DNA of 64,000 nucleotides from Xiphydria camelus (lineage: Eukaryota > Arthropoda > Insecta > Hymenoptera > Xiphydriidae): positions 13,963,712 through 14,027,711 of the forward strand of contig OY783201.1 in NCBI GenBank assembly GCA_963678675.1. The letters run 5' to 3'. Each line of letters begins with the position of its first letter. Positions within the stretch are counted from its first letter, which is position 1. Positions 30,601 to 42,604 of the stretch are shown one piece after another. The notes below the pieces were generated by a model, which saw nothing but the letters and a program-made list of their open reading frames with translations, ran no database searches and was not told the origin of the DNA. Position numbers and translations under genes: made by a program.

Positions 30601-31117
30601 TGCCAAGGGTGTTTCGACACACTGATCAATGGGATGGCTTCCTACAATCGGTATGTCGCCCTATGTGCTCACGTCACCCGTTTCTCGGAACTAACCGCAG
30701 TAACGTCGATCAGTTGTTGACATTGAAAATGTCGCAATTTATCGAAAGTGTCACAGTGACAAAGAATTGACAGCTGAGTGGGTTTCGAGAAACGGGGATC
30801 ATAGGAAGTCATATCATTCGTCAGTGTACTAACTCTGAATAGAGAATTAGGCTCCTCCTGTTGTAGCCCTCTTAACCATTACACCCTCTATAAATGTAAT
30901 ATTGACCGTATTGATTAATCTTTAAATTTAATCGACATTCATTCGAATGAAATAAATACGCGATTTATTATTGATCGAATAAAATAATATTAGTAAAAGT
31001 TAGGATTAACGCTCTAGTTGAAGTGCAAATTCAATAACGATTATCTTGAATATAATTAGAGATATCGGAAAAAAGAGACTTAAATAAGAAAGGTGTGCCT
31101 GTATTTTTACTATAAAA
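30601..31117. other. Unassigned AT-rich sequence
   Basis: Contains a short inverted pair around 30640-30800 (GTTTCTCGGAAC / GGTTTCGAGAAAC). No gene or known repeat is recognised. Confidence 0.5.
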
Positions 31118-31276
31118 AGCTACTTTCAATTTTTACGTAGGTATCTCCACCGCGTATTGAGATAATCGCATTCAAAGTTAATGAACAGAAACTGGGGCGT
31201 TTATCCAACTCTTACCCTAAAATCTACTCGAAATCATAAAAATATGCTTGTAGGACTTTTCGATGGCATAAGCTTA
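31118..31276. repeat. ~158-bp repeat, inverted copy at 35899-36055
   Basis: Includes TCTCCACCGCGTATTGAGAT and ends at the CCCCGACAGC terminus (31277), which therefore interrupts it. The inverted partner lies on the far side of the secreted-peptide gene. Confidence 0.7.
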
Positions 31277-32012
31277 CCCCGACAGCAAAGCGTGGATTTA
31301 CACGCTAGCCGCACGCAGTGCTGCCACGTAGTGGCACCACTATGGTCTCACCGTGGCGTGATCGCGTGGCGTACACAAACTAAAAGCACCGTGGCTACAC
31401 AGTGAACACACTGAGTGGTTCACAGCGTAAAGACACAGTAGTTACACTCAGTGCAGTCAAGGTGCCTTTTTGACGTGCACACTTCGTAAATTTACCGACC
31501 ATGAATGTCGGTAACTTCATTGTCTTCACAAAATTTTTAACACGTCGTTTGCTGCCGCCGGCTCCGATCGGAGCCAGTCGACACTTCGCGCCTGTGCCGC
31601 CGGCTCCGATCGGAGACACATTGACGTGCACATTACATATAATTATTCAGTCTGTTACCGGCACTGAGCGCGATGCAATCAATCTAAAAGTGGCAGCGAA
31701 TGTGTTAAATTAGAAAATAACAAAATTGATATAATAATAGGTTTGTTCCCAGAAAGCAATTTGTGACTAGTTACAAATTTTGATCTGCGGATGTGTGCGG
31801 TTGTAAATTTACAATTAATTGATTTCACACCCCGATAGAAGAATTTTTAAATTAGAAAATAACAAAATTGATATTATAATAATGTTTCAAACAGTGCAAA
31901 TTGTACTGAATTATTTCATAAATAATGAATAATTAATTATCATAATCGCTACTGTTTTGAAAAAGAAAGTATCAAATTATTTTTAAAAATTTAATGAGAT
32001 ATATATATATAT
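31277..32012. repeat. Long terminal segment starting CCCCGACAGC (inverted partner 41250-41989)
   Basis: Starts CCCCGACAGCAAAGCGTGG after TTA. About 740 bp match the reverse complement of 41250-41989, including two palindromic CCGGCTCCGATCGGAGCC blocks near 31560 and 31600, and end in an AT dinucleotide run. The two could be the long inverted ends of one large TA-flanked element, or two separate copies. The LTR unit sits in its AT run. Confidence 0.7.
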
Positions 32013-34829
32013 TGTAACGTTGCACTTCGTGCACGTTACAATGTGGCCGATTCCCTAACGTCGCTTCGCTGATCCCGCCATCCCCAGGATAGCATTTAGT
32101 ATAAGAAATTTTAGCGCGTTAGAAACTTTTGTAATAGTAGGGGCGACACAGCGGAATACCGTAGCGAGATCAGTAATTCGACCTGAAAGACGCTGGAGCT
32201 GAAGGACCAAGGGGCTGCAACGAGCGCCAGATGCCGTGCGGCGAAATGCACACGACTTCCCTGCCAGGCGCAGGACTGGGACTTGCAACCGAGCAGCGTA
32301 CCCGGCGAGGAACGTACCCTGTTTAGACAGGCACCCCGCTTCTTCGGCACGGATGGACCGCTTGGAGGCTAGGCTTCACCTCGAGATTCTCCGCGTGATC
32401 CCACAGGGGAATGTTCCGGAGGAATCTCCAGAAGCTAGCCTCGTATCGGGATCCTCCGCGTGATCCCGCAGGGGAATGTTCCGGAGGGATTCATAAGCCG
32501 TCATCCGTGAGGGGACAGTTCCGGAGCCACGATTGAATCCAGCGAGCTGCGCGCGCATCCGCGCCAACCAGGAAGGAACTAGTTTCCTTCGATTGACGAT
32601 CGACGGAGCGGGCGCGCAGCGGAAACTAGAGCGTCGCGCATGCAAATCGATGGGGGACATCGATCACCAATTAAATCGCGGAAAGGGTCTACTAGGAGTG
32701 GGGACAGGCCCTCGCCGCCTAGCGAGCCGCAGCGATCACTGGACTCTTCCTATCTCGTGCGGACCAGCGAAGCGACCTGACGTGCCCATCACCACAGCAG
32801 CAGCAGATCTTCCGTTCCGGTAAGCCGGCTCCTTTGTTCGCGACACGTGGCCGATACTATAGTAGAGATTTAGATTTCCTTTGCCCTCGACGGGCCTACC
32901 GTTTCGTTCCGTGAGTGCGGGTGACGGACCCGTGGCGTTCTTAGAGTTTTCTTCTCGTGATATCTTGTGTCGCGCGTTAATAGTAATCATTTATCGTTTA
33001 GCGATTCAGTTCGCAGTTGTAAAATCAGGGGATGCTCGGGAAATTCGGTAGCACGAGGCGACCGAATTCCCTGAGACGAGTTTAGCCCGCGTTATCGTCG
33101 GCAGGATAGTGCGCGTCGGTAGTGCGGTAATACCGTTTTCGTTTCGTCCCGTGCGCTATCGAGCGCGTTATCGATTAATAGAAAAGAGTGCCCTTAGTGC
33201 GGCAAAATATAGCATAAAATAGCTCGTGCGCTCGACTCTCTGTTCTCCGCTCAGGGCGGTTGATTGTCCCTCGCGAATTTTTCGCGGCTATCGTTCCTAC
33301 CTCTCTCGCGAATTTTTCGCGGCTACCGTTCCTATCTCTCCTGCGAATCTCTCCGGCTAACGTTCCTATTCCCTAGCGAATTTTTCGCGGCTATCGTTCC
33401 TACCTCTCTCGCGAATTTTTCGCGGCTACCGTTCCTATCTCTCCCGCGAATCTCTCCGGCTATCGTTCCTACCTCTTCCGCGAATTTCTCCGGCTATCGT
33501 TCCTACCTCTCCTGCGAATTTTTCGCGGCTATCGTTCCTACCTCTCTCGCGAATTTTTCGCGGCTACCGTTCCTATCTCTCCTGCGAATCTCTCCGGCTA
33601 ACGTTCCTATTCCCTAGCGAATTTCTCGCGGCTACCGTTCCTATCTCTCCCGCGAATCTCTCCGGCTATCGTTCCTACCTCTTTCGCGAATTTTTCGCGG
33701 CTATCGTTCCTACCTCTCTCGCGAATTTTTCGCGGCTACCGTTCCTATCTCTCCTGCGAATCTCTCCGGCTAACGTTCCTATTCCCTAGCGAATTTTTCG
33801 CGGCTATCGTTCCTACCTCTCTCGCGAATTTTTCGCGGCTACCGTTCCTATCTCTCCCGCGAATCTCTCCGGCTATCGTTCCTACCTCTTCCGCGAATTT
33901 CTCCGGCTATCGTTCCTACCTCTCCTGCGAATTTTTCGCGGCTATCGTTCCTACCTCTCTCGCGAATTTTTCGCGGCTACCGTTCCTATCTCTCCTGCGA
34001 ATCTCTCCGGCTAACGTTCCTATTCCCTAGCGAATTTCTCGCGGCTACCGTTCCTATCTCTCCCGCGAATCTCTCCGGCTATCGTTCCTACCTCTTTCGC
34101 GAATTTTTCGCGGCTATCGTTCCTACCTCTCTCGCGAATTTTTCGCGGCTACCGTTCCTATCTCTCCTGCGAATCTCTCCGGCTAACGTTCCTATTCCCT
34201 AGCGAATTTCTCGCGGCTACCGTTCCTATCTCTCCCGCGAATCTCTCCGGCTATCGTTCCTACCTCTTCCGCGAATTTCTCCGGCTATCGTTCCTACCTC
34301 TCCCGCGAATCTCTCCGGCTAACGTTCCTATCCCCTAGCGAATTTCTCGCGGCTATCGTTCCTATCTCTCCCACGAATTTCTCCGGCTAACGTTCCTCTT
34401 CCCTCGCGAATTTGTCGCGGCTACCGTTCCTACCTCTCCCGCGAATTATTGTCGGTTATTCTGTTTGTTAGTTTCGCGATAAGGACTGTTTTGAAGCCCG
34501 ACCTTGCCGTAGCCGTTAGGCTCTTAGACTAACCAGTAGTGTATAAGAAGATCTCCAATAAAGCTTAGTGTTATTTTCTTATTATGAATCGCCTCAAATT
34601 CGTTTCTTTGTCTTGAGACCCCGCCCCTCTCCTTCGCCGATACGGGGCTGAGCTAGCGGAGTTCCGTTTCCGGTTCACGTGATCTGACTGTTATCGATCT
34701 CGACTTTCTTTGGTGTTTCGGAACACCTGGCGCCCAACATTTCATTATCTCAATACCTTGTCCGAGCGGGGCCAGTCAGAGAGCGTGCCGAAGTGTGCGA
34801 CTACCCGGGTAGCGCCGAGTAGCGTCGTT

Positions 34830-34832
<3 letters not shown>
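32013..34832. mobile_element. Solo-LTR-like unit, 2.8 kb, TGTAACG...CGTTACA
   Basis: The ends are TGTAACG and CGTTACA, lying within an (AT)n run on both sides so that a short AT duplication is likely. It contains a GC-richer leader with repeated GATCCCxCAGGGGAATGTTCC blocks, a 33-bp minisatellite, a polyadenylation signal AATAAA near 34558, and a primer-binding-like TGGCGCCCAAC at about 34728. No gag or pol is present. The primer-site-like string inside the unit is odd for a plain solo LTR; the true LTR border may lie just before it. Confidence 0.65.
33262..34450. repeat. ~33-bp minisatellite inside the LTR-like unit
   Basis: More than thirty units of the type CGAATTTTTCGCGGCTATCG + TTCCTACCTCTC, with variants (CTCTCCGGCTAACG, CCCTAGCGAATTTC) in a recurring order, so a higher-order repeat of several units is present. 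Frames through it are artefacts of the repeat. Confidence 0.9.

Positions 34833-34903
<71 letters not shown>
34833..34903. repeat. (AT)n microsatellite
   Basis: About 35 AT units directly to the right of the LTR-like unit; a shorter AT run lies on its left. Confidence 0.95.
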
Positions 34904-34906
<3 letters not shown>

Positions 34907-35099
34907 TAGTTGGGTCCTAATTAGGTGAAAAAAATTTTAATAGCGTCATCACAATTTTTTCGCAAGCCTGTGTAATCAAGCTGCGATAGTCAAATTAGTT
35001 TATTCAATAGAACATACATACCTATAATAAGAACATGTGTTCTCGAAGAGCAATAAATTTATTTCATAACAAGTCTCGAGTCAACAAAGCATAACACGT

Positions 35100-35195
35100 C
35101 GTATATAAAAGGTGATGAGGTGCGCAATTAGATCACTCATCAGTCTGTCAATGATATATTTGTTGTCGATATCCGGGAAACTGTACGATTAAAAT
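35100..35195 (+). promoter_or_regulatory. TATA and initiator of the secreted-peptide gene
   Basis: TATATAAAAGG from about 35102 is followed some 35 bases later by CATCAGTCTG, an arthropod TCAGT initiator. The ATG follows at 35196, giving a leader of about 55 bases. Confidence 0.6.
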
Positions 35196-35384
35196 ATGAA
35201 GTTCTGTATTCTATTCGCCACGTTCTTGATCTTCGCGATTACCATCGCGAACGCTTATCCTCATCTCCAGCCTTGTGGCAAAAACCAACAGTGCCCGCCG
35301 GGCTTTAGCTGCACAGTATTAAAAATTCGTAATCGGCTTACCAAGGGGCCTGAATACGGATACTATTGCACTCCGAGGGCCTAG
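35196..35384 (+). CDS. Small secreted cysteine-containing peptide
   Basis: 62 codons without an intron. Residues 1-20 form a clear signal peptide with a hydrophobic core (LFATFLIFAITI) and a likely cut after ANA. The mature 42-residue peptide has four cysteines (27, 33, 39, 58) in the arrangement PCGKNQQCPPGFSC plus a late YYC, enough for two disulfides, and a basic middle (KIRNRLTKG). I do not recognise the family; secreted insect peptides of this size include antimicrobial, venom and cuticle/haemolymph factors, and nothing here decides among them. A TATA box, initiator and an AATAAA near 35544 support a transcribed gene. It lies between inverted repeats at 31.1-31.3 and 35.9-36.1 kb. Confidence 0.75.
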   Translation: MKFCILFATFLIFAITIANAYPHLQPCGKNQQCPPGFSCTVLKIRNRLTKGPEYGYYCTPRA

Positions 35385-35598
35385 TTTCCTATTTCTAGAC
35401 AACGTGGAACCACGGCACGCAACTTCTCTGTACGAACGAACTGGCTATGGCAAGGACTCAGAATTCCGAAGGAGATCTCGTACATGTAATTGTGATTTCT
35501 TTTTATTGATATAACTATTAATGGAGGAGAAGTCGCTTTATCGAATAAAGTAATATCTTGATACTAAAATTTATGTAATAATAATGTGTGATTATTTC

Positions 35599-36055
35599 AA
35601 AAATCTCACTTGTGTGCATATGACGAGAGTTCATGCAAAAGCAGATATGTCCATTTTGAATCCCAATCTATTTTTATCCAGATTTGTACTCTCTTGTATG
35701 GTTTCTAGGGGCTGGCCTTATCTAGATTCCCGCAAAGAAAGACAAATCTTATATTATTTCTTATTTAAACCTACCGAGTTCAATCAGAACAAAACATATG
35801 AGAACAAAACACAGTTTTTCCAGACGTTTTCATAAATGAACATGTCTGCTTTTCCATGAACCCTCCTCATATAGACTGAAAAAAAGAACGTGTCAGATTC
35901 AAATAAGCTTATCCCATCGAAAAGTCCTACAAGCATATTTTTCTGATTTCGAGTAGATTTCAAGGTAAGAGTTGGATAAACGCACCAGTTGCTGTTCATT
36001 AACTTTGAATGCGATTATCTCAATACGCGGTGGAGACACGTAAAAAATTGAAGAT
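35599..36055. repeat. Inverted repeats downstream of the peptide gene
   Basis: About 35621-35660 and 35832-35874 are inverted copies of ATATGAxGAGxGTTCATGxAAAAGCAGA. 35899-36055 is the inverted partner of 31118-31276. No gene is seen here. Confidence 0.65.
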
Positions 36056-36548
36056 AGCCTTTGACAGTTCGTAATTTTGTCAACGTAAAATTCGTACTTG
36101 TTGACGTTCGTAATTTTTTAATGAACATAGGGTTTCCCCCCCCCCTCTGGGTCAGGAGTTTGAGAACACCCAGTATATATAGCTCAACAACTACAGCGTG
36201 TTGACAACTGTGTATGTATTAACTTTCCTTTGACATTGTCACATGTTACGACCGAGAAGAGTCTACAGTTGTAGAGTTAGCACCCCGTAATCATTATGGG
36301 CCCCATACACCGGCGAACAAATTGCACAACAGAGGCTGTTGCGCAAACACAAGTATAGTGTATGGTCTTGTTTGACGTGCTGCGCAATGAGTTGCAGAAA
36401 TTCAAAATTGTTTGAAATTAGTTGCAAGTAGTTGCGAGCAAAATCCTCATCGCTTGAGGGGAATATAACTAGGTACGTGGTGGGGGGGGGGGGGGGCAGT
36501 GGAGGAGAGTGCCTCAGGGGTGACACCACTCCGAATATTACGCTAGCG
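36056..36548. other. Unassigned sequence with a G14-type run
   Basis: Contains a C-run near 36128 and a long G-run at about 36481-36496. No gene is recognised. Confidence 0.5.
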
Positions 36549-37374
36549 GTTGAATGGGAAGACGGCAGGACGGCTATTCTATAACTGAGTGAAAGCCTGT
36601 TCCCGTGAGAAGTGGGCGGAGTTCACTGGAAAAGTAAGGAGACTCCTACCCCGATAGCAAAGTGGCGCCACCGTGACTGCACACTGCTTTCACGCGGTGT
36701 ATTCGAGTGCATGCACTGGGGTGTCCATCTGTCTGTGCACCGTGAAGCCACGCTGCAGTCACGCAGTGTGAGCACCGAGTGGAAGCACTGTGGCATAACA
36801 GGGTGACTCCACAGTGCTTGTACTGTGAGATGATGGTGTAGACCCAGTGGCTTCGCTGTGAAGTTATCATATGGACTACAGGGATGTCTTCTAATAAAAT
36901 ATTTATATTAAAAAACAACATTTCTTTTACTATTCTATTTATTAAATGAACATATTGTAGCTGGAGATCCCAATATTAACATATCAAAATGTATTATCCG
37001 TCAATTCCCGGGAAAATTTATAATTAATTAAAAACTATCGAAGTTTTGGCCTTAAGCCACTTTATAGTATAGTCTTATTAGATATTCGCGAAACAATTTA
37101 TTAGTGTCAGGATAAAACCGGTACCAATCGATAGGAAAAAATCTCCTGAATGACATATAGAAATGGGTAATCTTCAAATTGACGAGAAATAATGTAATTA
37201 ATTAAAAACTACCTGTCAAAATCACATGCCAACAAATCGCGAAGCTATATTTTTTCTGTAACCAATTTCATAAATAAAAATATCCCAATGTACAGGAGAA
37301 AATTCTTTACAAATTTCAAGTCGGAACTTATAGTCTACGATGCACCGTTTTTGTGTAATAAATTATTATACATA

Positions 37375-37529
37375 TCGATACCTTACTTTGAAAACCTCGT
37401 AAGTGCAATTTTGGACAAAAATGCCATTTATAGCTTACTGCGTTAAGATTTAAAATCTGAACACAGTAAGCTATAAATGGCATTTTTGTCAAAAATTGCA
37501 CTTGCGAGGTTTTCAAAGTAAGGTATCGA
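37375..37529. mobile_element. Small TA-flanked fold-back element, TCGATACC family, copy 2
   Basis: Inverted ends TCGATACCTTACTTTGAAAA with TA on both sides. The inner arms include ATGCCATTTATAGCTTACTG and its complement, shared with the copy at 54.3 kb. Confidence 0.8.
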
Positions 37530-37867
37530 TATGTAATTCAAATTGGCTTAAATCGATAAGCTGATCGTTACGCGACGCTCCTTTATTACGCGTGCAACTA
37601 ACGGAGGAAAGCGCGTTCCGCAATCTATTCAAATTTATACTCTTTTTCCTGGGCATCCTAGATTTACTCGATCAAAAAAATGAAGCTACCAATTTGTAGC
37701 GGGGAAAATTTACTATGAAATTGATGCAAGAACCTACTTGACAAAATGCACGGTTAATTAATAATAATTTTTTGAAAGTCCCGGTGTACGAAAGTACAAT
37801 AAGCTACGCATGGCGCGTTTTACGTGGTCGCCATGAGAACAGCTGATTGCTTGGCGAAACATGCTCA

Positions 37868-38705
37868 GGGGTGCTATTCTCGACGCGTGGGAAATGCTTT
37901 TCGTGGACGAAATATTTTTCGTTAACGGACGTAAAATTTCATCGATCACTTTCGTTAACGATTCGAATATCCCTTCCAAGATAGATCTCGTCAACGAAAT
38001 TAATTTTCTCACACGAAAAATGTGTTTACATCCCTTATAGCGACGTCTTCTTTTTAGAATCTCGTTTAATCACTTAGCAACGACCCGTCGCATCGGCCCA
38101 CCACCTCGTCATGCAACTCACCGGCATACAAATACCAAACAACATTCGTTGACGAAAACAGCGAGAACGACGAATGACAATTTCGTCAACGAAAAAAGTA
38201 ATTTCGTTAACGAAGGAGTTTCGTATGGGAAAAAATTCCGTGTACAAAATTTCTCAAACGAAATAATAATTCCGTTCACGAAATCGTTTCTGACGTGTCG
38301 AGAATTGCCCCCCAGGGGCAATTGCGTTTTGGTTGAGAAATTTTGTACGCGAAATGTTTTCCCATACGCGCGAAACTCCTTCGCTAACGAAATTACTTTT
38401 TTCGTTGACGAAAGTGTCATTCGTCGTTCTCGCCGTTTTCGTCAACGAATGGGTTTGGTATTTGTCCGAGGCGGTGGGCCGATGCGACGGGTCGTTGCTA
38501 AGTGATTAAACGAGATTCTAAAAAGAAGACGTCGCTAAGGGATGTAAACACATTTTTCGTGTGAGAAAATTAATTTCATTGACGAGATCTATCTTGGAAG
38601 GAATTTTCGAATCGTTAACGAAAGTGATCGACGAAACTTTAAATCCGTTAACGAAAAATATCTCGTCCACGAAAAGCATTTCCCACGCGTCGAGAATAGC
38701 TCCCC
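37868..38705. repeat. 838-bp palindrome built on TTCGTTAACGAA motifs
   Basis: The left arm from GGGTGCTATTCTCGACGCG pairs with the right arm ending CGCGTCGAGAATAGCTCCCC, with a centre near 38287-38321. The arms contain many copies of the self-complementary TCGTTAACGA and its variants. Frames crossing it are not genes. A second copy is at 42949-43713. Confidence 0.85.
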
Positions 38706-38730
38706 TGAAATTACTTTCGTACACCGTGTT

Positions 38731-40245
38731 CATTTTCCGCATGTCTCCCTTGAGCTTCTCCATCACCACGAATATCCTCTCCGGCGTCTCGAACATCCTC
38801 TCGAGATTAACGACTCCGTTGTGGGTGAGATTCTGCAGGATGGCTACTTCGTTCTTGAGCTGGGCCTTTTGCTCGGTGGGAAAACGCAGCTTGTCGATCA
38901 CCTTTATCGCCATCGCGCTGCCGGTCTTGCGATGAACTCCGCCGTAGATGATATCAAATTAACCCGAGCCAAGAACTTCGTCCGGGAAGATGTGATAGAG
39001 CTGGGGGCGACATGTCGGTTACGCGTTCCTCTGGCTCGGTTGTCGACTGCTCCTACCGACCTGTGGAAAACGACGCGTGTTTTTCGGTATAGCGTCGGTA
39101 CGCGTTCGCGCGCACACTCGCGAGCTCTGAATGTACTTGCCGATCCGGAGGTGACGGGCATCAATGCCTGCCTGATATTCGTTTTCCAGGTCCTCGCCAA
39201 GTGAGCGCCAACGCCACTTTCCGGCGGTGGAAGCTGACCACTAGCACCTCCATAGAGGGGATCTTCGCCGACGTAGTAATCGACGTTGGCCGTTCTCAAT
39301 TCGAAACAATGCATCGTGCCTGGAAGGAGAGAACGCGCGCGTTGTACATCGACTAAACGCGCACAGACAATTTCTAACGATATACATATGTACTCACGAG
39401 AATGTTGTTCCCTGGCGGCGGCGACGACTAGAATTTCAGCCAACGGAATCTCTTTGAAGTACTTGGAACTGCTGTCGCTTTGGAACAGAATTATGGCCTT
39501 TGTGTCCAATCGCCAGTAGTGTCTCTTACTCTGAAAACACGCGCGCCTTAATGATGGGGGAAGCGAAACCGAATCAGCGCCACGTCGTCAACCTACCATC
39601 GGATCGCGATTCGTCGAGTGCACCATCCATCCTTCCTTCAGAATCTTGGAGCCGCGTCGTTTCATGTGCTTGGCGCTTTGAACTATTCACATCAGCGGTA
39701 TATTGTTACTCGGCGATGAGCTGCACCTGCGTTATCGCGTACGAGGTACCAAGTGTGACGGAGGGAGTGGTGGAGAAGAAAAAAAGATAAAGTATCGCAA
39801 GTGTCGAGATACGACGTTGATTGAATAATTACCTCGATGGTCTGGAATTTTGAAATTCGTCGGAAGATGCGTCGTCGTGGCACGGAACGAGGTCCTACGG
39901 AAATATCATACGCCTAAAACGATTCTTAGTGCGCTTTCCTCGTGTTTCCTTGTGTTTATGCGATTAGAGGGGGGATGATGACAGGTTGGCTTATTGTCAC
40001 TTCGCTGTAGACTCCCAGCATAGCTCGGTCGTTCGCAAGGGCCTCTTCGGTGTCCCGGAGCTCCCGAGGCGGTTTCTCGCGAGGGTCGCTCGTCCGGTGT
40101 CTCTCTGCTGGCCTTTGCGGTCTTTCGTCAACCGACGCTATGTAGCGGCGGCCATGATGGCGTTCGTGCCACGAGGGAACTCGATACGACAAACTTCGTA
40201 ATCGTCGAATACTGCCTAAACGCCGGCCTCGCCGCACTTCCATTT
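38731..40245 (-). pseudogene. Captured PKD gene fragment, copy B
   Basis: Minus-strand exons in order: the upstream linked exon-like piece (about 40016-40245); IPLM region with in-frame TGA near 39690; PH domain [20 protein letters not shown] near 39430-39500; MHCFELRTANVDYYVGEDPL (~39250-39310) running into SGVGAHLARTWKTNIRQALM; kinase [20 protein letters not shown] with [14 protein letters not shown] (~38735-38915). The kinase frame then runs into the palindrome. Introns are kept. Stops and frame changes make it non-functional, though the kinase part is better preserved than in copy A. Confidence 0.85.
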
Positions 40246-40751
40246 CACTTATTCGCACTGCTCCGCGAACACCACCATGCACTTTTTATCGCACTCACTC
40301 GCGAAAAACCCGACTAAAGTTCCGAATTTCGTAGGAGCGATCCGCCACACGTCCGCACTGCTCGACCACCGAACCTTTAAATTTAATTACGAACACGTTC
40401 CCTGCGTATTAAAATGATTGAGTTAACCCCCGTACTAAAATCTTGAAATTTGCGTAAAACTATGTTGGCGTGCCGCGGGAGCTGCGTGTTCCGCAGCGAA
40501 TTCATTAATTCGTTAACAATTTTGTGAAGACAGTGAATTTACCGATATTCATGGTCGGTAAATTTACGAAGTGTGCACGTCGAAAAAGCACCGTGACTGC
40601 ACTGAGTGTAACCACTGTGTCTTTATCCTGTGAACCACTCAGTGTGCTCACTGTGTAGCCACGGTGCTTTTAGTTTGTGTACGTCACGCGATCACGCCAC
40701 GGTGAGACCACAGTGGTGCCACTACGTGGCAGCACTGCGTGCGGCTAGCGT

Positions 40752-41249
40752 CCCCGATAGCAAAGTGGCACCACAGTGACTGCACCCTGCTTTCACGCGG
40801 TGCATTCGAGTGCATGCACTGGGGTGTCCATCTGTCTGTTCACCGTGAAGCCACACTGCAGTCACGCAGTGTAAGTACGATGGTAAAAGTAGAATTTTGC
40901 AAAAAGGGGGCGATAAAGTAGGATTTCCCGCCTGCCTTATCCCGCCTACTAGAGAGAGAGAGAGAGAGAGAGAGAGAGTGTCGGTTTTTTTTTCTCAAAC
41001 CCGACCCGGCCAGGACTCGAACCTGCGATCTTTAGAAGACTGGGAACGCTTCTCGCATTCTAACAATTGCGCCATCGACTCTTTGTGGTGGAAGTCGACT
41101 AAGTTATACATATAATATCGATACCTGAAAGCAACAGTACTGTAACTAGTGAGATAAAGCCGAAAGCCGATTTCGAGCTATGTCAAACGTAAACTAAATT
41201 TTAAATATTTTTGCCGAGATATCTCAGTGTTGCATTGTGTAAAGGCCGG
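40752..41249. repeat. CCCCGATAGC terminal piece and tRNA-like segment
   Basis: CCCCGATAGCAAAGTGGCAC starts at 40752. An (AG)n run lies at about 40951-40979. About 41005-41090 on the minus strand resembles the tRNA-like segments elsewhere (GGTTCGAGTCC B-box-like string). No gene is seen. Confidence 0.55.
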
Positions 41250-41989
41250 TTTATATATATATATATATATCTCATTAAATTTTTAAAAATAATTTGATAC
41301 TTTCTTTTTCAAAACAGTGGCGATTATGATAATTAATTATTCATTATTTATGAAATAATTCAGTACAATTTGCACTGTTTGAAACATTATTATAATATCA
41401 ATTTTGTTATTTTCTAATTTAAAAATTCTTCTATCGGGGTGTGAAATCAATTAATTGTAAATTTACAACCGCACACATCCGCAGATCAAAATTTGTAACT
41501 AGTCACAAATTGCTTTCTGGGAACAAACCTATTATTATATCAATTTTATTATTTTCTAATTTAACACATTCGCTGCCACTTTTAGATTGATTGCATCGCG
41601 CTCAGTGCCGGTAACAGACTGAATAATTATATATAATGTGCACGTCAATGTGTCTCCGATCGGAGCCGGCGGCACAGGCGCGAAGTGTCGACTGGCTCCG
41701 ATCGGAGCCGGCGGCAGCAAACGTGTTAAAAATTTTGTGAAGACAATGAAGTTACCGACATTCATGGTCGGTAAATTTACGAAGTGTGCACGTCGAAAAG
41801 GCACCTTGACTGCACTGAGTGTAACTACTGTGTCTTTACGCTGTGAACCACTCAGTGTGTTCACTGTGTAGCCACGGTGCTTTTAGTTTGTGTACGCCAC
41901 GCGATCTCGCCACGGTGAGACCACAGTGGTGCCACTACGTGGCAGCACTGCGTGCGGCTAGCGTGTAAATCCACGCTTTGCTGTCGGGG
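41250..41989. repeat. Long terminal segment ending GCTGTCGGGG (inverted partner of 31277-32012)
   Basis: Inverted match to 31277-32012, ending at 41989 followed by TA. It contains the same paired CCGATCGG palindromes. Confidence 0.75.
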
Positions 41990-42604
41990 TAACTGCGGGA
42001 GTACGAAAATCGGGTGAACGTAGTTCCCGGGAGAATCGGTCTGCTCGGTCGGTCTGGACGGCTATTCTGCCGTACCCCGATAGCAAAGTGGCGCCACCGT
42101 GACTGCACACTACTTTCACGCGGTGTATTCGAGTGCATGCACTGGGGTGTCCATCTGTCTGTGCGCCGTGAAGCCACGCTGCAGTCACGCAGTGTGAGTA
42201 CCGAGCGTAAGCACTGTGGCATGACACGGTGACTCCACAGTGGTTTTACTGTGAGATGATGGTGTAGACCCAGTTGCGTCGCTGTGAAATTGTCATATGG
42301 ACTACAGGGATGTATTCTAATGAAATATTTATATTAAAAAAACAACATTTTTCTTTTACTATTCCATTTATTAATTGAACATATTGTTGCATACAAACAT
42401 TTGTACAGAAAAGAAAAACGATATGAGGATCCTTTTCGAAGGATCCTGATGAGGAGGAAAGTAGAAGAAAATTGTAGAAGTGTTTTGGTAGGCGATTTTG
42501 ACTTCTACTCTTTTTCCTGGGCATCCTAGATTTACTCGATCAAAAAAATGAAGCTACCAATTTGTAGCGGGGAAAATTTACTATGAAATTGATGCGAGAA
42601 CTTA

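Larger units (their letters stand above)
36649..40751. mobile_element. Composite CCCCGAYAGC repeat carrying PKD, copy B
   Basis: Starts CCCCGATAGCAAAGTGGCGC after TA at 36649. It continues through one arm of the long inverted repeat, a TCGATACC element, a large palindrome (37868-38705) and PKD exons on the minus strand (38731-40245), then the other terminal segment. That segment is cut at about 40751 by another CCCCGATAGC terminus. Same order as copy C (42075-45774) and, inverted, copy A. Confidence 0.7.

Noticed and set aside
33262..34450. CRISPR-like array of short repeats
   Set aside because: Units are contiguous and there are no unique spacers of constant length; this is a minisatellite in a eukaryotic LTR-like unit.
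38518..38913. Minus-strand frame mixing kinase and [14 protein letters not shown] sequence as a fusion protein
   Set aside because: Only the first ~65 codons are PKD; the rest is one arm of the palindrome, and it lacks a promoter and the catalytic lobe.
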